Positions 45,601 through 56,679 of a stretch of DNA of 64,000 bases are shown one piece after another. Every line of letters starts with the position of its first letter. The first letter of the stretch is position 1. The DNA lies in NCBI GenBank assembly GCA_964023205.1, contig OZ026835.1, positions 36,863,083 to 36,927,082 of the forward strand. The letters are read 5' to 3'. This DNA comes from Lutraria lutraria (lineage: Eukaryota; Mollusca; Bivalvia; Venerida; Mactridae). Below the pieces are notes generated by a model. It was not told the DNA's origin and searched no databases. It saw only the letters and a list, made by a program, of their open reading frames with translations. The position numbers were made by a program, and so were the translations under genes.

Positions 45601-45681
45601 ATCAATCCATACAGTATCACACCTATAGGACCTGATCTAGACTTTATGGAACCACACAATCGAGAGAAACTTGGACAATAA
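39626..45681 (+). CDS. glutathionyl-hydroquinone reductase (Xi-class GST), copy 1
   Basis: Eight exons join in frame: 39626-39704, 40318-40496, 41141-41213, 41578-41776, 42404-42497, 43527-43643, 44424-44540 and 45586-45681 (stop TAA 45679-45681), giving 317 residues. The thioredoxin-fold domain carries [20 protein letters not shown], with the CPWA active site that defines the Xi class (YqjG/ECM4 family), then TVPVLWDK and [13 protein letters not shown], the glutathione-binding cis-Pro and E-S segment. The helical domain shows [67 protein letters not shown] and [11 protein letters not shown]. The family reduces glutathionyl-(hydro)quinones, releasing oxidised glutathione. The start at 39626 aligns with copy 2. 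An upstream in-frame ATG at 39572 would add 18 basic residues. AATAAA at 46159-46164. Confidence 0.93.
41820..41990. mobile_element. GGCCACC-type MITE (family D)
   Basis: GTCAAACCTGTGTTAGTAGC opens the element, followed by AAAGGTCATTCTTTTAAAAA and ATTTAGAACAAAATGACC in family D order. It is intronic in GS-HQR copy 1. Confidence 0.55.
42083..42255. mobile_element. pogo/Tigger-like MITE (family A)
   Basis: It starts CAGTACAACCTCTGTAG and ends GGAGAGGTTGTACTG, with TA on both sides. Contains one 74-bp type unit, very close to the element at 5737-5911. Confidence 0.75.
42690..42869. repeat. 20-bp minisatellite, nine units
   Basis: The unit AAGATGGTAATAGTATCATA is repeated nine times in a row with only a few substitutions (one CAGATGG, one GTAACTG), and a partial tenth follows. 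It lies in an intron of GS-HQR copy 1. Confidence 0.95.
42948..43120. mobile_element. pogo/Tigger-like MITE (family A)
   Basis: It starts CAATACAACCTATCCAG and ends AAAGGTTGTACTG before TA. Internal CTCTAGAGCAACAACCTCTG matches the copy at the window's left edge. Confidence 0.65.
43304..43463. mobile_element. GGCCACC-type MITE (family D)
   Basis: CAGTCAAACCTGTATTAACG after TA is the canonical left end of the family. The right end is decayed. It ends about 60 nt before the exon at 43527. Confidence 0.6.
43953..44357. mobile_element. GTAACAG-repeat element (family H), copy 2 with nested hairpin
   Basis: It follows the copy at 17961-18270: TTATATAAATAACACA left end, a palindrome of GGGTAACAGTAAAAATG, repeated CTATGTGACAGTAAAAAA units, and GTGAGGGGTAATAAA right end. 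The palindrome centre holds an extra stem (CAGCCTGAAGG ... CCTCAGGCTG) absent from copy 1. Confidence 0.65.
44616..44768. mobile_element. TGTTTCTGG-terminus MITE (family J)
   Basis: Ends CTGTTTCTGGTTACTCGGAC and ATGTAACCAGAAACAG are inverted repeats. Interior shares GGGACCCTAGACTTTT with the copies at 51211, 52410 and 56426. Confidence 0.65.
45124..45519. mobile_element. pogo/Tigger-like MITE (family A) with four tandem 74-bp units
   Basis: Left end ACAACCTCTCCAGAGCGG and right end ACAGAGGTTGTACTG-TA frame four successive copies of a 74-bp unit beginning AACCTCTGTAGAGCAACAAC and ending ATTTACTATAAATCT. Sister elements at 5737 and 42083 hold only one unit. It lies in the last intron of GS-HQR copy 1, about 65 nt before the last exon. 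Confidence 0.8.
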
Positions 45682-46199
45682 GCTACCATGTCAACTATTT
45701 CTTATATCTTAATGAATTCACCAGTTTTGTCTTATAACAATGATGTTTTTAAATTAATTGTATAACCTTCATATGTACACACATACATGCACCTACATGA
45801 TACGTGACTTTATATATACATGACTTGTGTGTGTATGGGGGGGGGGGGTGTGTTAACTATTATAAAAGTGTTTATATATTTGTATCTGAACCATCGTCAT
45901 AAAAGTCTAATCATTGCATCTTTCCAAATGAATGAAGATGTCGTCTACTTTATGCAAGTTATACTAATTCTTGGTTTAGTTATTGAATTTGCGGAGATGA
46001 TGATCAACGATGTGTAGTATTCTCATTATTGCATTTTTTTTGAGTTCATGGCTGGTCGACTTTAAACATCATTATGAACGTACAGCTGTACAATTAGTTA
46101 TTGTTGCATGCTATTTATGACGATATATACATGTATATGTATACATTCATACATGTTAAATAAATTGTGCATTCACATGTTTGTTTTTGTATCATATTT

Positions 46200-48100
46200 C
46201 TTCAGCCCGAAGACAATTTTGTTTAAATTATGACTTGTTGTTACTTAAATCAAAGTAATAGTTTTCAATGAAAAATTGAGAAAAATGTCCATTTTCCTCC
46301 ACATGTGTGGATGTTGCCGCTCCAACGAGGACGGGTAAGGTACCATAAGTTAGTACTGGTTTGAATACCGTCCAGGAAAACTTGTTAGGTGAATCGGCCG
46401 GCGTATATAACTGAAAAATTACAGAAAAAAAACGACATTAAACCCAAATAAATAATAAACATAACTAATATACAATTTTATTGTTGGAAACTCAAACAAG
46501 TTCTGTACAGAATTACTATTTGAGAAATTTCACCACTTTTATTAAATAGATGAGCAATAACATATTACAGTTTAAATACATGTACATCATACATCATTAT
46601 ATCTATATTATAAATACTGAAGCAACTTATAAACTGTAACGAGTCAATTTGGTAACTAATACATAAGGGGACCTACGAAATATTTCATACGTCGCGTACG
46701 TGGTCACATGGTAGCTATCGCTTGTCCACGCTATAGATGAAGTATTTTCTATATATATGTCCCATTTATGCCACCATATTAAGGTAAAGCATTGACTATT
46801 TATTTACAGGCTTACACTTTGATTGGTTGAAATATAGAACACTATTGCATAAAACACACATACATGTATCTATTTTCTACGAGGAAGGCATTTGATTCCA
46901 CGAAATAAGATAAAACGACCACTGCAAAAAGTAACAATACATGGATAACTTTATTTCGTAGAATACATTAAAATTTAAGATCTATGTTTTTTCTATTGGA
47001 ATCGAAAAAGAGCTAGATTTAAATGTGGAAGTCTAACGCGTACACATGTTGAAACATTTCACTCAGTATTACTGGTAACTTTTTCTAGGACATTTATGCT
47101 ACTAAGTTCTGAATTTATCAATTAAAATACAACAAACAGAACACGTGTCCTGATTTGGACTCCATACATACTGTATATAGAACGCACGTCCTGGTTTGGG
47201 CTCCATATGTACCACAAGTACATGCGTCCGTATTTGGACTCCACACATACAACAAATAGAACACATGTCCTAATTTGGACTCCATACAAACAACAAGTAG
47301 TACTCGTGTCCTTAATTGGGCTCCGTACATACAACATAATTACATTTTATATACGGAAAATTCAATTTGAATAAGCTAGGATTTCTTTCTTTATGCCCTA
47401 GTCCCATCAAGCTTGTTTATTTCATATTATCTACGATTCACCCATTTTAAACGAGAGAAACAATATGTGCCGATAATTTTTCGATCCGGTTACGTATCGA
47501 CAAAGTTTGAGACAATATTGCTAAATTGAAGCAAAAAGTTTTATCTGTTTATACAATTGAATCTAGTTATCTAAAATTGCTGGGGTCCGTGGAAATCAGT
47601 TCAGTGTACTAACCAGAATTTGAGATAAACAGATATATTGTATATTTGGACATATTTCTTAAAGTTTTTTAGTTTCCTTTATCAAAATGATGAGCAAATA
47701 TCTCTTGATTTATATTTCAGATATTCAGGTATTATGAGTCAGTAAACATTCAAACTGATCATGATGCGTGTTTTCGTGATATTTCTTTCGAAAGTTATAG
47801 ACTCGTTCAAGTTAATTCTGGAACGCCCCTCATGTGTTTAATTTAAATTTTGCTTGAAAGCATAATACACAAGTTCTGAAGAAACTAATATAAACAACTT
47901 CAGAGACTCTTCTAAAATCCGCGACGTTTACACAAACAGTAAACAAAGTTTATTGAGAACACCGTCCTAGTTTCCCATGTACGAGAAGATAACCACATTT
48001 ATATTTAAACGTTCAGTGATTGAACAATTAAAACCACTACTTATCGGCTTACTCGAGTAACGGCTAGTGTATCAAGAGAAACATCTACACCAGTGGAATT
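46200..48100. other. spacer between the two GS-HQR genes
   Basis: It contains a SINE-like fragment (about 46260-46440, ending ACATTAAACCCAAATAAAT), a minisatellite at 47126-47336, and otherwise AT-rich DNA. The promoter of copy 2 should lie at the right end, but no motif is evident. Confidence 0.4.
47126..47336. repeat. 41-bp minisatellite, five units
   Basis: Units of about 41 bp each contain GTCCTGATTTGGACTCCATA-like text followed by CATACAACAAATAGAAC. Divergence between units is about 10-25 percent. Two overlapping minus-strand frames of 70 and 71 codons come from the repeat and are not evidence of a gene. Confidence 0.85.
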
Positions 48101-48140
48101 ATAAACTTGTGTCGATCAGGTCGTATTTAAGATTAAAGAA

Positions 48141-51100
48141 ATGTCACAAACAATAAAACAAGTAAACAAGGGGGAGTTTGTACGGAAAGATTCGGTATTC
48201 AGGAACGCCGTCACTGGTAATTTATTTTATCTTATTGTAGGCATCCACTTTGTATTTAAAAGGACTTCCGATTATCACAAAAGTGTCATAAATGCACATA
48301 AATCACTTGAATCAAGAGTCAGTTACGTGTGATCATAAATAATTTTGAATCAAAGTACTGAAAGTACTTATGGAAACTGAACTTACACAGACTTGGACAG
48401 CAATATGGAACCGGAACTACATTGTAGTTTAACAATTGCGTGGCGGGTGTAGGAAAACATAGTACTTTGGTCCGCATCAAAATTCATGCGCACCGAGCGA
48501 GTAACGGCTATAAAAAACTGAACCAGTTTCCAAAAAAACAAACGTATAATGTGTTCTCACTTATTTCAGCTGATGGCTCGAGTGGATTCAAGGCCGAAGC
48601 AGGTCGTTATCATTTGTATGTATCTTACGCATGCCCCTGGGCTCACAGGACCCTTATAACCAGAAAACTCAAAGGATTAGAAGACGTCATTTCTGTCAAT
48701 GTTGTTGATTGGTTAATGACAAGCAATGGGTGGCACTTTAGTAATGAAGTAAGAATCCGATCAGGTTCTAATTTCTTATGTATAAATCAAAAATAAATAT
48801 ATTTCCATCAGACCAGAAAAAAGTCGTGTTGATGGTTCCTGAACAAAACACATTATGAGGGATAGGTAGAGTAACTTCTATATCCAGTACGATTCGACCC
48901 CAATAATGTTCGCTTTTTTATTTATTTTACCGTTATTTGGAACTTAAGACCGTGAACATGTTTTTATGGTCTCACGGGGGAAGATTCAATGGTTATACAC
49001 AAATAAAAAACTGCCTGGCAAAACGCTCAAACCATCAAATGTTACTTGACATGAGTTTGTGTTACCGATGGATTCCATCATTATTTCAAACTATGTGTTA
49101 TATGGAATCATTTTTTTGAAATCAGTAACTTTGTTGGTTTCTGTCTTTTAGCACGATGGAAACACGCTAGACACAGTGAATAACTGTAAATATGTACGGG
49201 AAATTTACCATAAAGTCAATCCAGGTACGTAAAGGTCTTTTTAATCATGCTTAAATGTCATATAAACGTAAACACCAAATAGTGTTTACTATATTTCTTT
49301 TTTACTGAGGCTAAGCTGAAATACATGTTGGTCCTAATTTTTGGAACGTTCGGTGTTCTATGTGTGTTTATACTGTTCTGACGTAATACCGGTTTGCCAT
49401 ACTAGCATTATTAACATAAGAGATAAGCACAAAAACAAGTTTTATAACTTTTATTGATCCTAAAACCTGCACATATCTAGTTCGAAAAATGTCTATTTTC
49501 AGAATACGCCGGTAGATACACAGTACCCATACTTTGGGATAAAGTAAAGAATACCATTGTAAACAACGAGTCGAGCGAAATTATACGAATGTTGAATACA
49601 GAATTCAATGCTTTCTGTAAAACGGAAGAACAAAGGAAATTAGATTTTTATCCAGGAAAGCTCCGAGCAAACATTGACGCTTTGAATGACTGGATTTATC
49701 CGTAAGTAGATTAAACAGGGTAATATGACTATAGCCTTAGAATCTGAACAGTTATAGTATCATAAACTGTAACTGATTTCCTATAATGCTTAAAGAAAGA
49801 AGACTTATTGAGGAAGACATTCTTTGATTTTGCAGGACTACAGACCGTTAGTTGAAAAATACAAAAAACACTGTATTTACAGGACTTCTTATTTTCCAGA
49901 TCAATGTCTAAACATGCACATGTTGCGCTCTGTTCGAAAACTCAACTACATACCAGATCTTGGTTTGAGCATAGGAAGCTAGCACGTTGATGGGGGTGGT
50001 GTATTATTCAGACTGAAGCCTAAAATGGCGCCATGGACCAAAACACATGTATCCGAATCCGTGTGTCCATTTTAGAACTTAATGACCATTATAAATACAT
50101 CATCCATTTGGCGTTTTAGTCCCCTTGGCTTTTAAGAAGTAATAATTCTGGCAAGAAAATTATGGATTTTTTCTACATTTTTGTAACAATCTCACCAAGT
50201 AATATAATTTAGCGAAGTAGGGCTTAATGCAATGGTTCTTGTCGTATGATTTGATCTCGTATTGCTATCCCAGATTTTATTGCTAGATTCACACCTCGTG
50301 TTTTGTCGCTTTAGAAACATCAACAATGGCGTATATAGATCGGGATTTGCAACATCCCAGGAAGCTTACAACGCAGCAGTCACTGGTCTATTTGAACACC
50401 TTGACAAGGTAAGTACACTGTACCATGTCAATAAATGTATCAAACCCCAAAATACATAGTAACCTTGATCTATACTGAGCTGTTTCTTATATATATCCCT
50501 TTATTTATTAACTCTCTAGTATGAGAGGGCGAATTAGAAGAAAAAGGCACTCTATTCAAAAGAGCTGTCGGCAATACTAGATAAAAGATTTATGCATTCC
50601 CATTGGTTAAAAAACTATGCACAATATGAAATTACGAAATGCAGGCTTTTCATTGGTTTTTGAAACTTGCCACAATACGAGTGAAGGCATAAGAAAACAA
50701 ACCAATGACTGTCTTTGTTTTATTCAACATTCCAAATGAACAGCAATTATTGAATAAGATTTTTTTATAAATCCAACGAATATTAGATAGTTATTGATTA
50801 AATAAATTAATATTGGCCGAGTACTTGTCCTCGGCTAGCTGTATTGGACTTCGCCCTAATGGGCTCAGGCCAGTACAGCGAACTCGGATATATTTGCCAA
50901 TGCCTTGTATATTTTAAGGTCGACGAGATTGTTTGTACATTAATGTTTGCATATATAACCCATGTATCTTCCTCGCTCCTCCACAGGTAGAACAAATATT
51001 GTCTAAGACACGATACTTGGCGGGACCAACCCTTACAGAAGCTGATATCAGACTGTTTCCAACGTTAGTAAGATTTGACTGGGTATACCATCAACACTTC

Positions 51101-52324
51101 AAGGTATGTGTAGTAAAACATTAGTTATTATATACACCATAACGTCGTGTGCATGTCATCACATGTACGTTTATACTTATACATGCGTTTTAACTAGGCG
51201 TAGAAAATGTTTGTTTCTGGTTATCCGACATTTCCTTATTTTCCTCGTGACCGTAGAATTTTTATTCGGCATAAGGACCGGTATATAGTCAAAATAAATC
51301 AAAGCACAGCCCTGTATACCCTATTTGTAATAATCATGTAACCAGAAACAGTTTTTATGTCTTATGATTTGCACTTTGCTCAGATACGCCAGTAAATCAG
51401 GACTTTACTTTGGTAATTAGGCCTTGAAAGCTGGCAATGGATAATCGTTTACAAATGGAGATACGTAATAGAGTAAATGCCATGGTGCACATAAGGAGTA
51501 TACAATAGTGTCGATAAAATGTAGAACGTTTGACAAGATCACCACCTCCAGGAACGTTTCTCTTTACCAAGGTTATTCAAAATGGAAACTGTGCTTTCTT
51601 TGTTTTAAAGAAAAAAAACCAATGTTACCGGTTTCAAGATTAGAGTTGTTTAATTTTAAGTCTGCTTGTTATCATAAAAAGGGGACACAATCTAGCAGAA
51701 TGTGTCAGTGAGTTACGCTTCATCATTGGAAGAAAATGTTGCATTATGAGTTATCAAAATGCTATTTTTCAGTGTAACAAGAAGATGATTATAGAGTATC
51801 CAAATATATGGGGCTACACCAGGGATCTCTATCAGATGAAAGCATTCTCTGAAACCACAAATAAAGAGCACATCAGACGCCATTATCATGTAAGTATTTT
51901 ATACAGTAGTTTTATCATAATTTCTATCCATTGGCATAATTATTTATTGAAATGTCATAAATGTCCTTGCATGCCATGAATCATCGAAGAATATCACGAT
52001 TGGAATTTAACTGGTTCATGTTCCACGTTCAAATGCTCTAAAAGGCATTGTACAGACAGAGTCAACACGAACTAGTTTAGTTTGGAATTGTTTTATTATT
52101 CATATTCTGTATATACGAGTTACGTTTTATCATTGGAGGAAACGGTACAGTAGTTTAAATGCTAATCAATATATGATCAGTATGATTACTAGTAACTACA
52201 ATAATTATGTTTCTATCATATTTAACAGGAATCTCACACGTCCATCAATCCGTACAGTATCACACCTGTAGGACCAGATCTAGACTTTATGAAACCACAC
52301 AATCGAGAGAAACTTGGACAATAA
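48141..52324 (+). CDS. glutathionyl-hydroquinone reductase (Xi-class GST), copy 2
   Basis: Eight exons join in frame: 48141-48216, 48570-48748, 49152-49224, 49503-49701, 50315-50408, 50987-51103, 51773-51889 and 52229-52324 (stop TAA 52322-52324), giving 316 residues. From exon 2 on, every exon has exactly the same length and phase as in copy 1; exon 1 is three nucleotides shorter. It keeps [50 protein letters not shown] and HIRRHYH. Differences concentrate in exon 3 (HDGNTLDTVNNCKYV versus [15 protein letters not shown]) and the end of exon 4 (YPGKLRANIDALNDW). No in-frame ATG lies upstream of 48141 before a stop at 48102-48104. AATAAA at 52938-52943 ends the gene. Likely a recent tandem duplicate of the gene at 39626; introns have diverged and carry different repeats. 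Confidence 0.93.
48345..48525. repeat. interspersed repeat (family C)
   Basis: ATCAAAGTACTGAAAGTACT and GTAGTTTAACAATTGCGTGG with CATCAAAATTCATGCGCACC match 1312-1510 and 3960-4100. It lies in intron 1 of GS-HQR copy 2. Confidence 0.55.
49968..50125. mobile_element. hAT-type MITE (family L), diverged copy
   Basis: CATAGGAAGCTAGCACGTTG and TAGAACTTAATGACCATTAT follow the order of the element at 20209-20438, though the right arm is degraded. It is intronic in GS-HQR copy 2. Confidence 0.5.
51211..51350. mobile_element. TGTTTCTGG-terminus MITE (family J)
   Basis: Ends TTGTTTCTGGTTATCCGAC and CATGTAACCAGAAACA are inverted repeats. It is intronic in GS-HQR copy 2. Confidence 0.6.
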
Positions 52325-52409
52325 TCTACTCTGTGACCATTTTCTATTGTATTCCATGTGGACCTGTATCTGAATCCTTGCCATTAATGGCTGAGGCCAT
52401 AAATATGTT

Positions 52410-52535
52410 TGTTTCTGGCTACCCGACCTTCCCTGATATTGCACAGCGACCCTAGACTGTTTTACGCTTTCAAGGGCCAAAAGAAAATCCCCGCCAACCT
52501 ATACTGTTTTTCTGAGGTGCATGTGACCAGAAGTT
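52410..52535. mobile_element. TGTTTCTGG-terminus MITE (family J)
   Basis: TGTTTCTGGCTACCCGACC on the left and CATGTGACCAGAAG on the right form decayed inverted ends. It falls in the 3' UTR of GS-HQR copy 2. Confidence 0.5.
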
Positions 52536-52999
52536 AACACTATGTTTGACCTAATCATAAACAATGATGTCCCTAGTTTCCATCATAAAAATCTCTAGTG
52601 TTTATTATTTGTACTTGTTCAGATAATTTTAGATTTCTGAATTCCGAAAACTTCCAAAATCCGGACATTTTCGCCGGTCCCACGTGTGTACGGATTTCAG
52701 AAGTTACAATGTAATTGTCATTTCTCCCTTTTTATGCTCCGTTCAGAAAATATTCTGTTTGATTGGAGAACCAAGGCTTTGAGAGCATGACATTATTTAG
52801 ACATCAATTGACTTAATTGTTACCATTTCGTCTTATTAATTTTTTCAGATCATTTATTTACATAAATATTGTACAACTACGTAATGTTTGTTATATATTT
52901 TTACGTATCATGTTATTAAGTGATTTCATAAAAAAATAATAAAAAAAGTTTAAAATCACTTGTTTCGTCTTTATTAGTTATAATGGAAGTCAAATTATT

Positions 53000-54150
53000 A
53001 AAATGGAACCTACGTGCAACTCGCAGCGTAATACTGAACAAATAAACGGAAAGCTTGTAAATAGGTTTGGGTTATAGATATATACTGAACTTATGAAGGT
53101 AATGAAACAGTATTCACACAGATACAACAGATTGTAATGTTTTAGTTGGGTTATATATTTTGGTTTATTTCAGTAAATCCATTAAGCCTTGTGGCACATG
53201 AGGACATTTACATTTGTGAATACAACAAAAACAAATGTACATGCATATATAAACGCATATACATAGAATAAAACTTTACTCCGTGCTGCGGAGAAGGCAG
53301 TAATTATATGAACACCACATTATCAAAATGGATTGCAAAGATATAAATCCATAGTTTTGTAATTATTGAAATTAAACAATTTATAACAGACATCTAATAT
53401 ACACAAGATAGGTGTTACATTAATTATATAAACACACTGCTATTTCAGTTATATATACGTCGTCCGATCCATCAATCCAGTTTTCCTGGACTGTATTCTA
53501 ACATGTACTAATAATTTCAATTATAACACAAAACAGGTCGCCGTAAACTGCAAATTTGATGAAACAACGGAAACTGAAAAAAACACAATTAAATTAAAGT
53601 AACTTGTCGCTAGACACGGCGAAGTGAAATATATCATATTAATTATATTAATTAAAAACGTAGCAGCGTGGATTTCATTCTGTCAATTCAGGGTTATAAT
53701 GTTAAAATCAGTTTTTTGGCTAGTTTGAACTTAATAGAATAATAATTTAGTTAGTCAATAGTTTAACTCTGTCAAAATAATGTGCTTAGTCTATTTATAA
53801 GCTGCGAATTTATTGTGCATTTCAGTCGTAAAAAGATCATTTCTGTCGGTTGCAAGTCTAAAAACGCTAAAACCATTGCACTTATCCCATACTTAAAACA
53901 AACATTACAAAACATCTGCATCTCAAAGTTTTATTATCATTACGAAGTAAACCAGTTATTCATAATATTATACACTAAAAAGCAGCAACAGTAACAAGTG
54001 TTTTCATTCATGTGTTGTCGGTAAAAATGTTGTTTATATGATTCGCGTAAGTATATGTAACTATACTGCCTACATACAGTACATATCTTCTAAGAATAAA
54101 TGTATCTTACAATTTCTGTTTAATCTATGACATGTTTCTGATATCTATGA
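53000..54150. other. intergenic, no gene recognised
   Basis: AT-rich. A short SINE-like fragment with CAGTTTTCCTGGACTGTATT lies near 53478. A 70-codon open frame at 53782-53994 has no recognisable features. Confidence 0.4.
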
Positions 54151-54175
54151 CCCTAGGGGTCTAACTGTTGGATTT

Positions 54176-54215
54176 ATAACGCGACGTGAGGCGCGCGCGT
54201 GGTACCCGGTATGTA
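54176..54215. promoter_or_regulatory. CpG-dense patch, candidate promoter
   Basis: ACGCGACGTGAGGCGCGCGC is an unusually CpG-rich block in AT-rich DNA. About 130 nt downstream, CGATACAGAG-GTAAAT could be the donor of a non-coding first exon leading to the coding exon at 55685. Weak evidence. Confidence 0.3.
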
Positions 54216-55369
54216 AAAACACGTGTGCAGAGTCAATCTAGAGATGAGACTGTGTGGAATAGGAACCACTTGAAATACCGTACTTAATGAGAAACAGACT
54301 TCCGGTTAAAACAGAAGTGGGACGTAACGATACAGAGGTAAATATTTATAGTTTATGATTGTGTTAGCAATGTGTATGATATGTATTTAAAATCGTTAGT
54401 TTTGCATTTACTTGAAATTCGGATTTAAAATGCTGAAGCATGGGATTGCATCATTTGCTTTACCATATTGTTGCATGTAGCGTTAATTCAAATGCTTAAA
54501 TACTCAGAAATTAAGCGTTTCCATAGCGTTATAAACTAAAGCCAATGTTATTGTCTAGACAAAAATGAAGGGGTATATTCGGTTAGCTAGTGTACATTGC
54601 ATAAATTTTTTCACTGAATGCATATTTTTGTTACGCTATAAATCAAATTTGTTAGAACATCTACGGTTAATTACTGGATATTTATCACCATGGCAACGTG
54701 GGAAAATTCAAACGAACCGTTAACCCTGACCTGTCAGTAATCTCCACAAACTAATGGAATGTGATGTATTCGTATCTTCTGTAGTTTACGATGCCCTGTT
54801 TCGAGTTAATAGTACGAGCCATCAATGTTTTGTTTTAACCGTGTTTTTCAGACATAATGTATATACCCAAATCATTAGACTTGAAGCTACAATGTTGTAT
54901 TTTTTCTTAGATGCAACACATTTCCCGCCAAAGTTTATTCTATCATTTAATTGTTATCGACTTTGAAAGCTTTTCTTTTATCCATGATTACATAACCATA
55001 ATTTGGGTATTATTCGCTATGAAAAGAAGGAAGACTAACGATTAACTGAACGGTACTCTCAATAATCCGGACGTCAATTAATTAGCATTAAGTGGGCGTA
55101 CATAGACTAGCTACATGAATTATCAAAATACATATTTTTTTTAGAATTTTCGTGCAGTAGTTCTGATATAGTCTGGATTACCTGCCCCTTAATTGTCGCT
55201 TCTAAGTACGACGGGAACCAGATTATGGTTCTGATAACGAATTAATTATTTGCAGTATGATTTTTATATGCATTTTGTTACCTGAGACCATTATATATAT
55301 ATATATAATGATCCCAGGTGTGACTTAATCTTATTAAAAATAATAATGTTGGTATGTACATCGCGTTGG

Positions 55370-55432
55370 GGTGATAATGGGCGCTAGACTTCTAAATGAA
55401 AGATCGTAGGTTCGATCCTCTGCTCGGCCTTT
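55370..55432 (+). repeat. tRNA-like SINE head
   Basis: TGATAATGGGCGCTAGACTT followed by CGTAGGTTCGATCCTCTGC contains a perfect B box (GGTTCGATCC) and an anticodon-arm-like segment. The 5' and 3' acceptor halves do not pair, so it is more likely a SINE head than a functional tRNA gene. Confidence 0.35.
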
Positions 55433-55684
55433 CTCACTTTAACTTCATCTAATTTTTTATAAACTACATGTAATCATCAATAAATATGTTTTCAATATTA
55501 AACTTATACATTTGTATTTATGCTTATCTTCTGGAAAAAAACTTATTTATTTTTTCGATACATATTTGCCTCTTGTTTATCAAAGTGTTTTGTAAATACG
55601 CCATGCGTTCTCGCAGCAGCTCGGTTTTAGAACATGCTGATAAAAAGGTCTGCACTTGACATTAATTTATTACCTACAGTCATA

Positions 55685-55846
55685 ATGAGTACCAAAGATG
55701 AAGCGAGTACTGAAGGAGCGGACGAACCAGAAGTTAACCATACACCTAATGACGTTTCTGTTGCGGATGAACCTCAAGACATTACAAAGCAAGATATTTC
55801 CATGGAAACCAATTACTCCAAAGATTCACTTGATGTCACAAGACAG
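55685..55846 (+). CDS. probable first coding exon of an unidentified gene
   Basis: The exon begins after a good acceptor (TTTATTACCTACAG, ending 55679), has an ATG at 55685 and ends at 55846 before GTAGTT. It encodes 54 residues in phase 0. The product is acidic and disordered-looking (MSTKDEASTEGADEPEVN, later DEPQDITKQDISMETNY). No family is recognised. The next exon is not evident within the following 8 kb, so the gene would continue through a long intron to the right. An in-frame ATG at 55634 precedes the proposed acceptor and would give a longer start if the exon is not spliced there. Confidence 0.45.
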
Positions 55847-56133
55847 GTAGTTTGTTAGACTGCTACTCTTGAAATAAACATATTTTTTCCATTTACTCGT
55901 AAAGATCTTATATTATTATCATCACACGCTAGCGGTGAATTTGTCCGCTATTTTACGCTTCCCGATTTCGTATGAAATGACTGTGTATTTTAAGATTCCA
56001 CTTTAAATAGATATTTATCGAAAGAGTCTATGAAGAGTCTTTGATTAAGCAATTGAATATACTAGTATTAAGTTGCATTAAATTTTGTGTATTGAAGTTG
56101 TCCGACTTTCTGTTCGCGTTTTATGATAATATA

Positions 56134-56310
56134 CAGTCAAACGTGTGGCAGCGGTCACCTCCGAATAATGGCCATCCTGTAAATAAAGGCCTTTCAATTG
56201 AAAACCGTCATTAATCTTTTAGAAGAAAATGACATCCAAGTAAAGACAACCTATCAATAAAGGCCACATCTTGTATTTCCCAAGGTGACATTTGTTCACT
56301 GGTTTGACTG
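56134..56310. mobile_element. GGCCACC-type MITE (family D), complete
   Basis: It starts CAGTCAAACGTGTGGCAGC and ends TTCACTGGTTTGACTG with TA on both sides. This is the best-bounded copy of family D and places it among pogo/Tigger-like elements. Confidence 0.75.
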
Positions 56311-56425
56311 TAAATATACCCTGTAATACATAAAATGTACTTACAAACATGAGTAACAGAGCCGACATGTAATGTTTAATTGATATCATTGAAAGTGTGT
56401 GATTTCATCATCATAATTCAGTAAA

Positions 56426-56602
56426 AAACCCTGGTTACCCGACCGACCCTAATTGTTCATAGCGACCCTAAACTTTTTATTTGGTTTCAGAAAACATCAT
56501 TTTTCTCTTTTTTGTATTATCTTTGGACATGCTTTCGAGGGCCAAAAAAATATCCGACCCTCCTACCCTAATTTGAATGAGCATGTAACCATAAACAAAC
56601 AA
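56426..56602. mobile_element. TGTTTCTGG-terminus MITE (family J), decayed
   Basis: The left end reads CCTGGTTACCCGACCGACCC and the right end GCATGTAACCATAAACAA. The interior shares GCGACCCTAAACTTTT and GGGCCAAAAAAATATCC with other copies. Confidence 0.55.
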
Positions 56603-56679
56603 TTTTCTTGTAGACCTCTTGGCATTGAACCCAAAGCTTTTTAGTTTTATGATATAAAACATTTGTATGTTAATATTAT

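Noticed and set aside
47118..47337. Two 70-codon minus-strand frames with apparent protein repeats
   Set aside because: They reflect a 41-bp minisatellite read in two frames; unit length is not a multiple of three, so no conserved protein repeat exists.
55370..55432. Functional tRNA gene
   Set aside because: There is a good B box but the acceptor stem does not pair; a SINE head is more likely.
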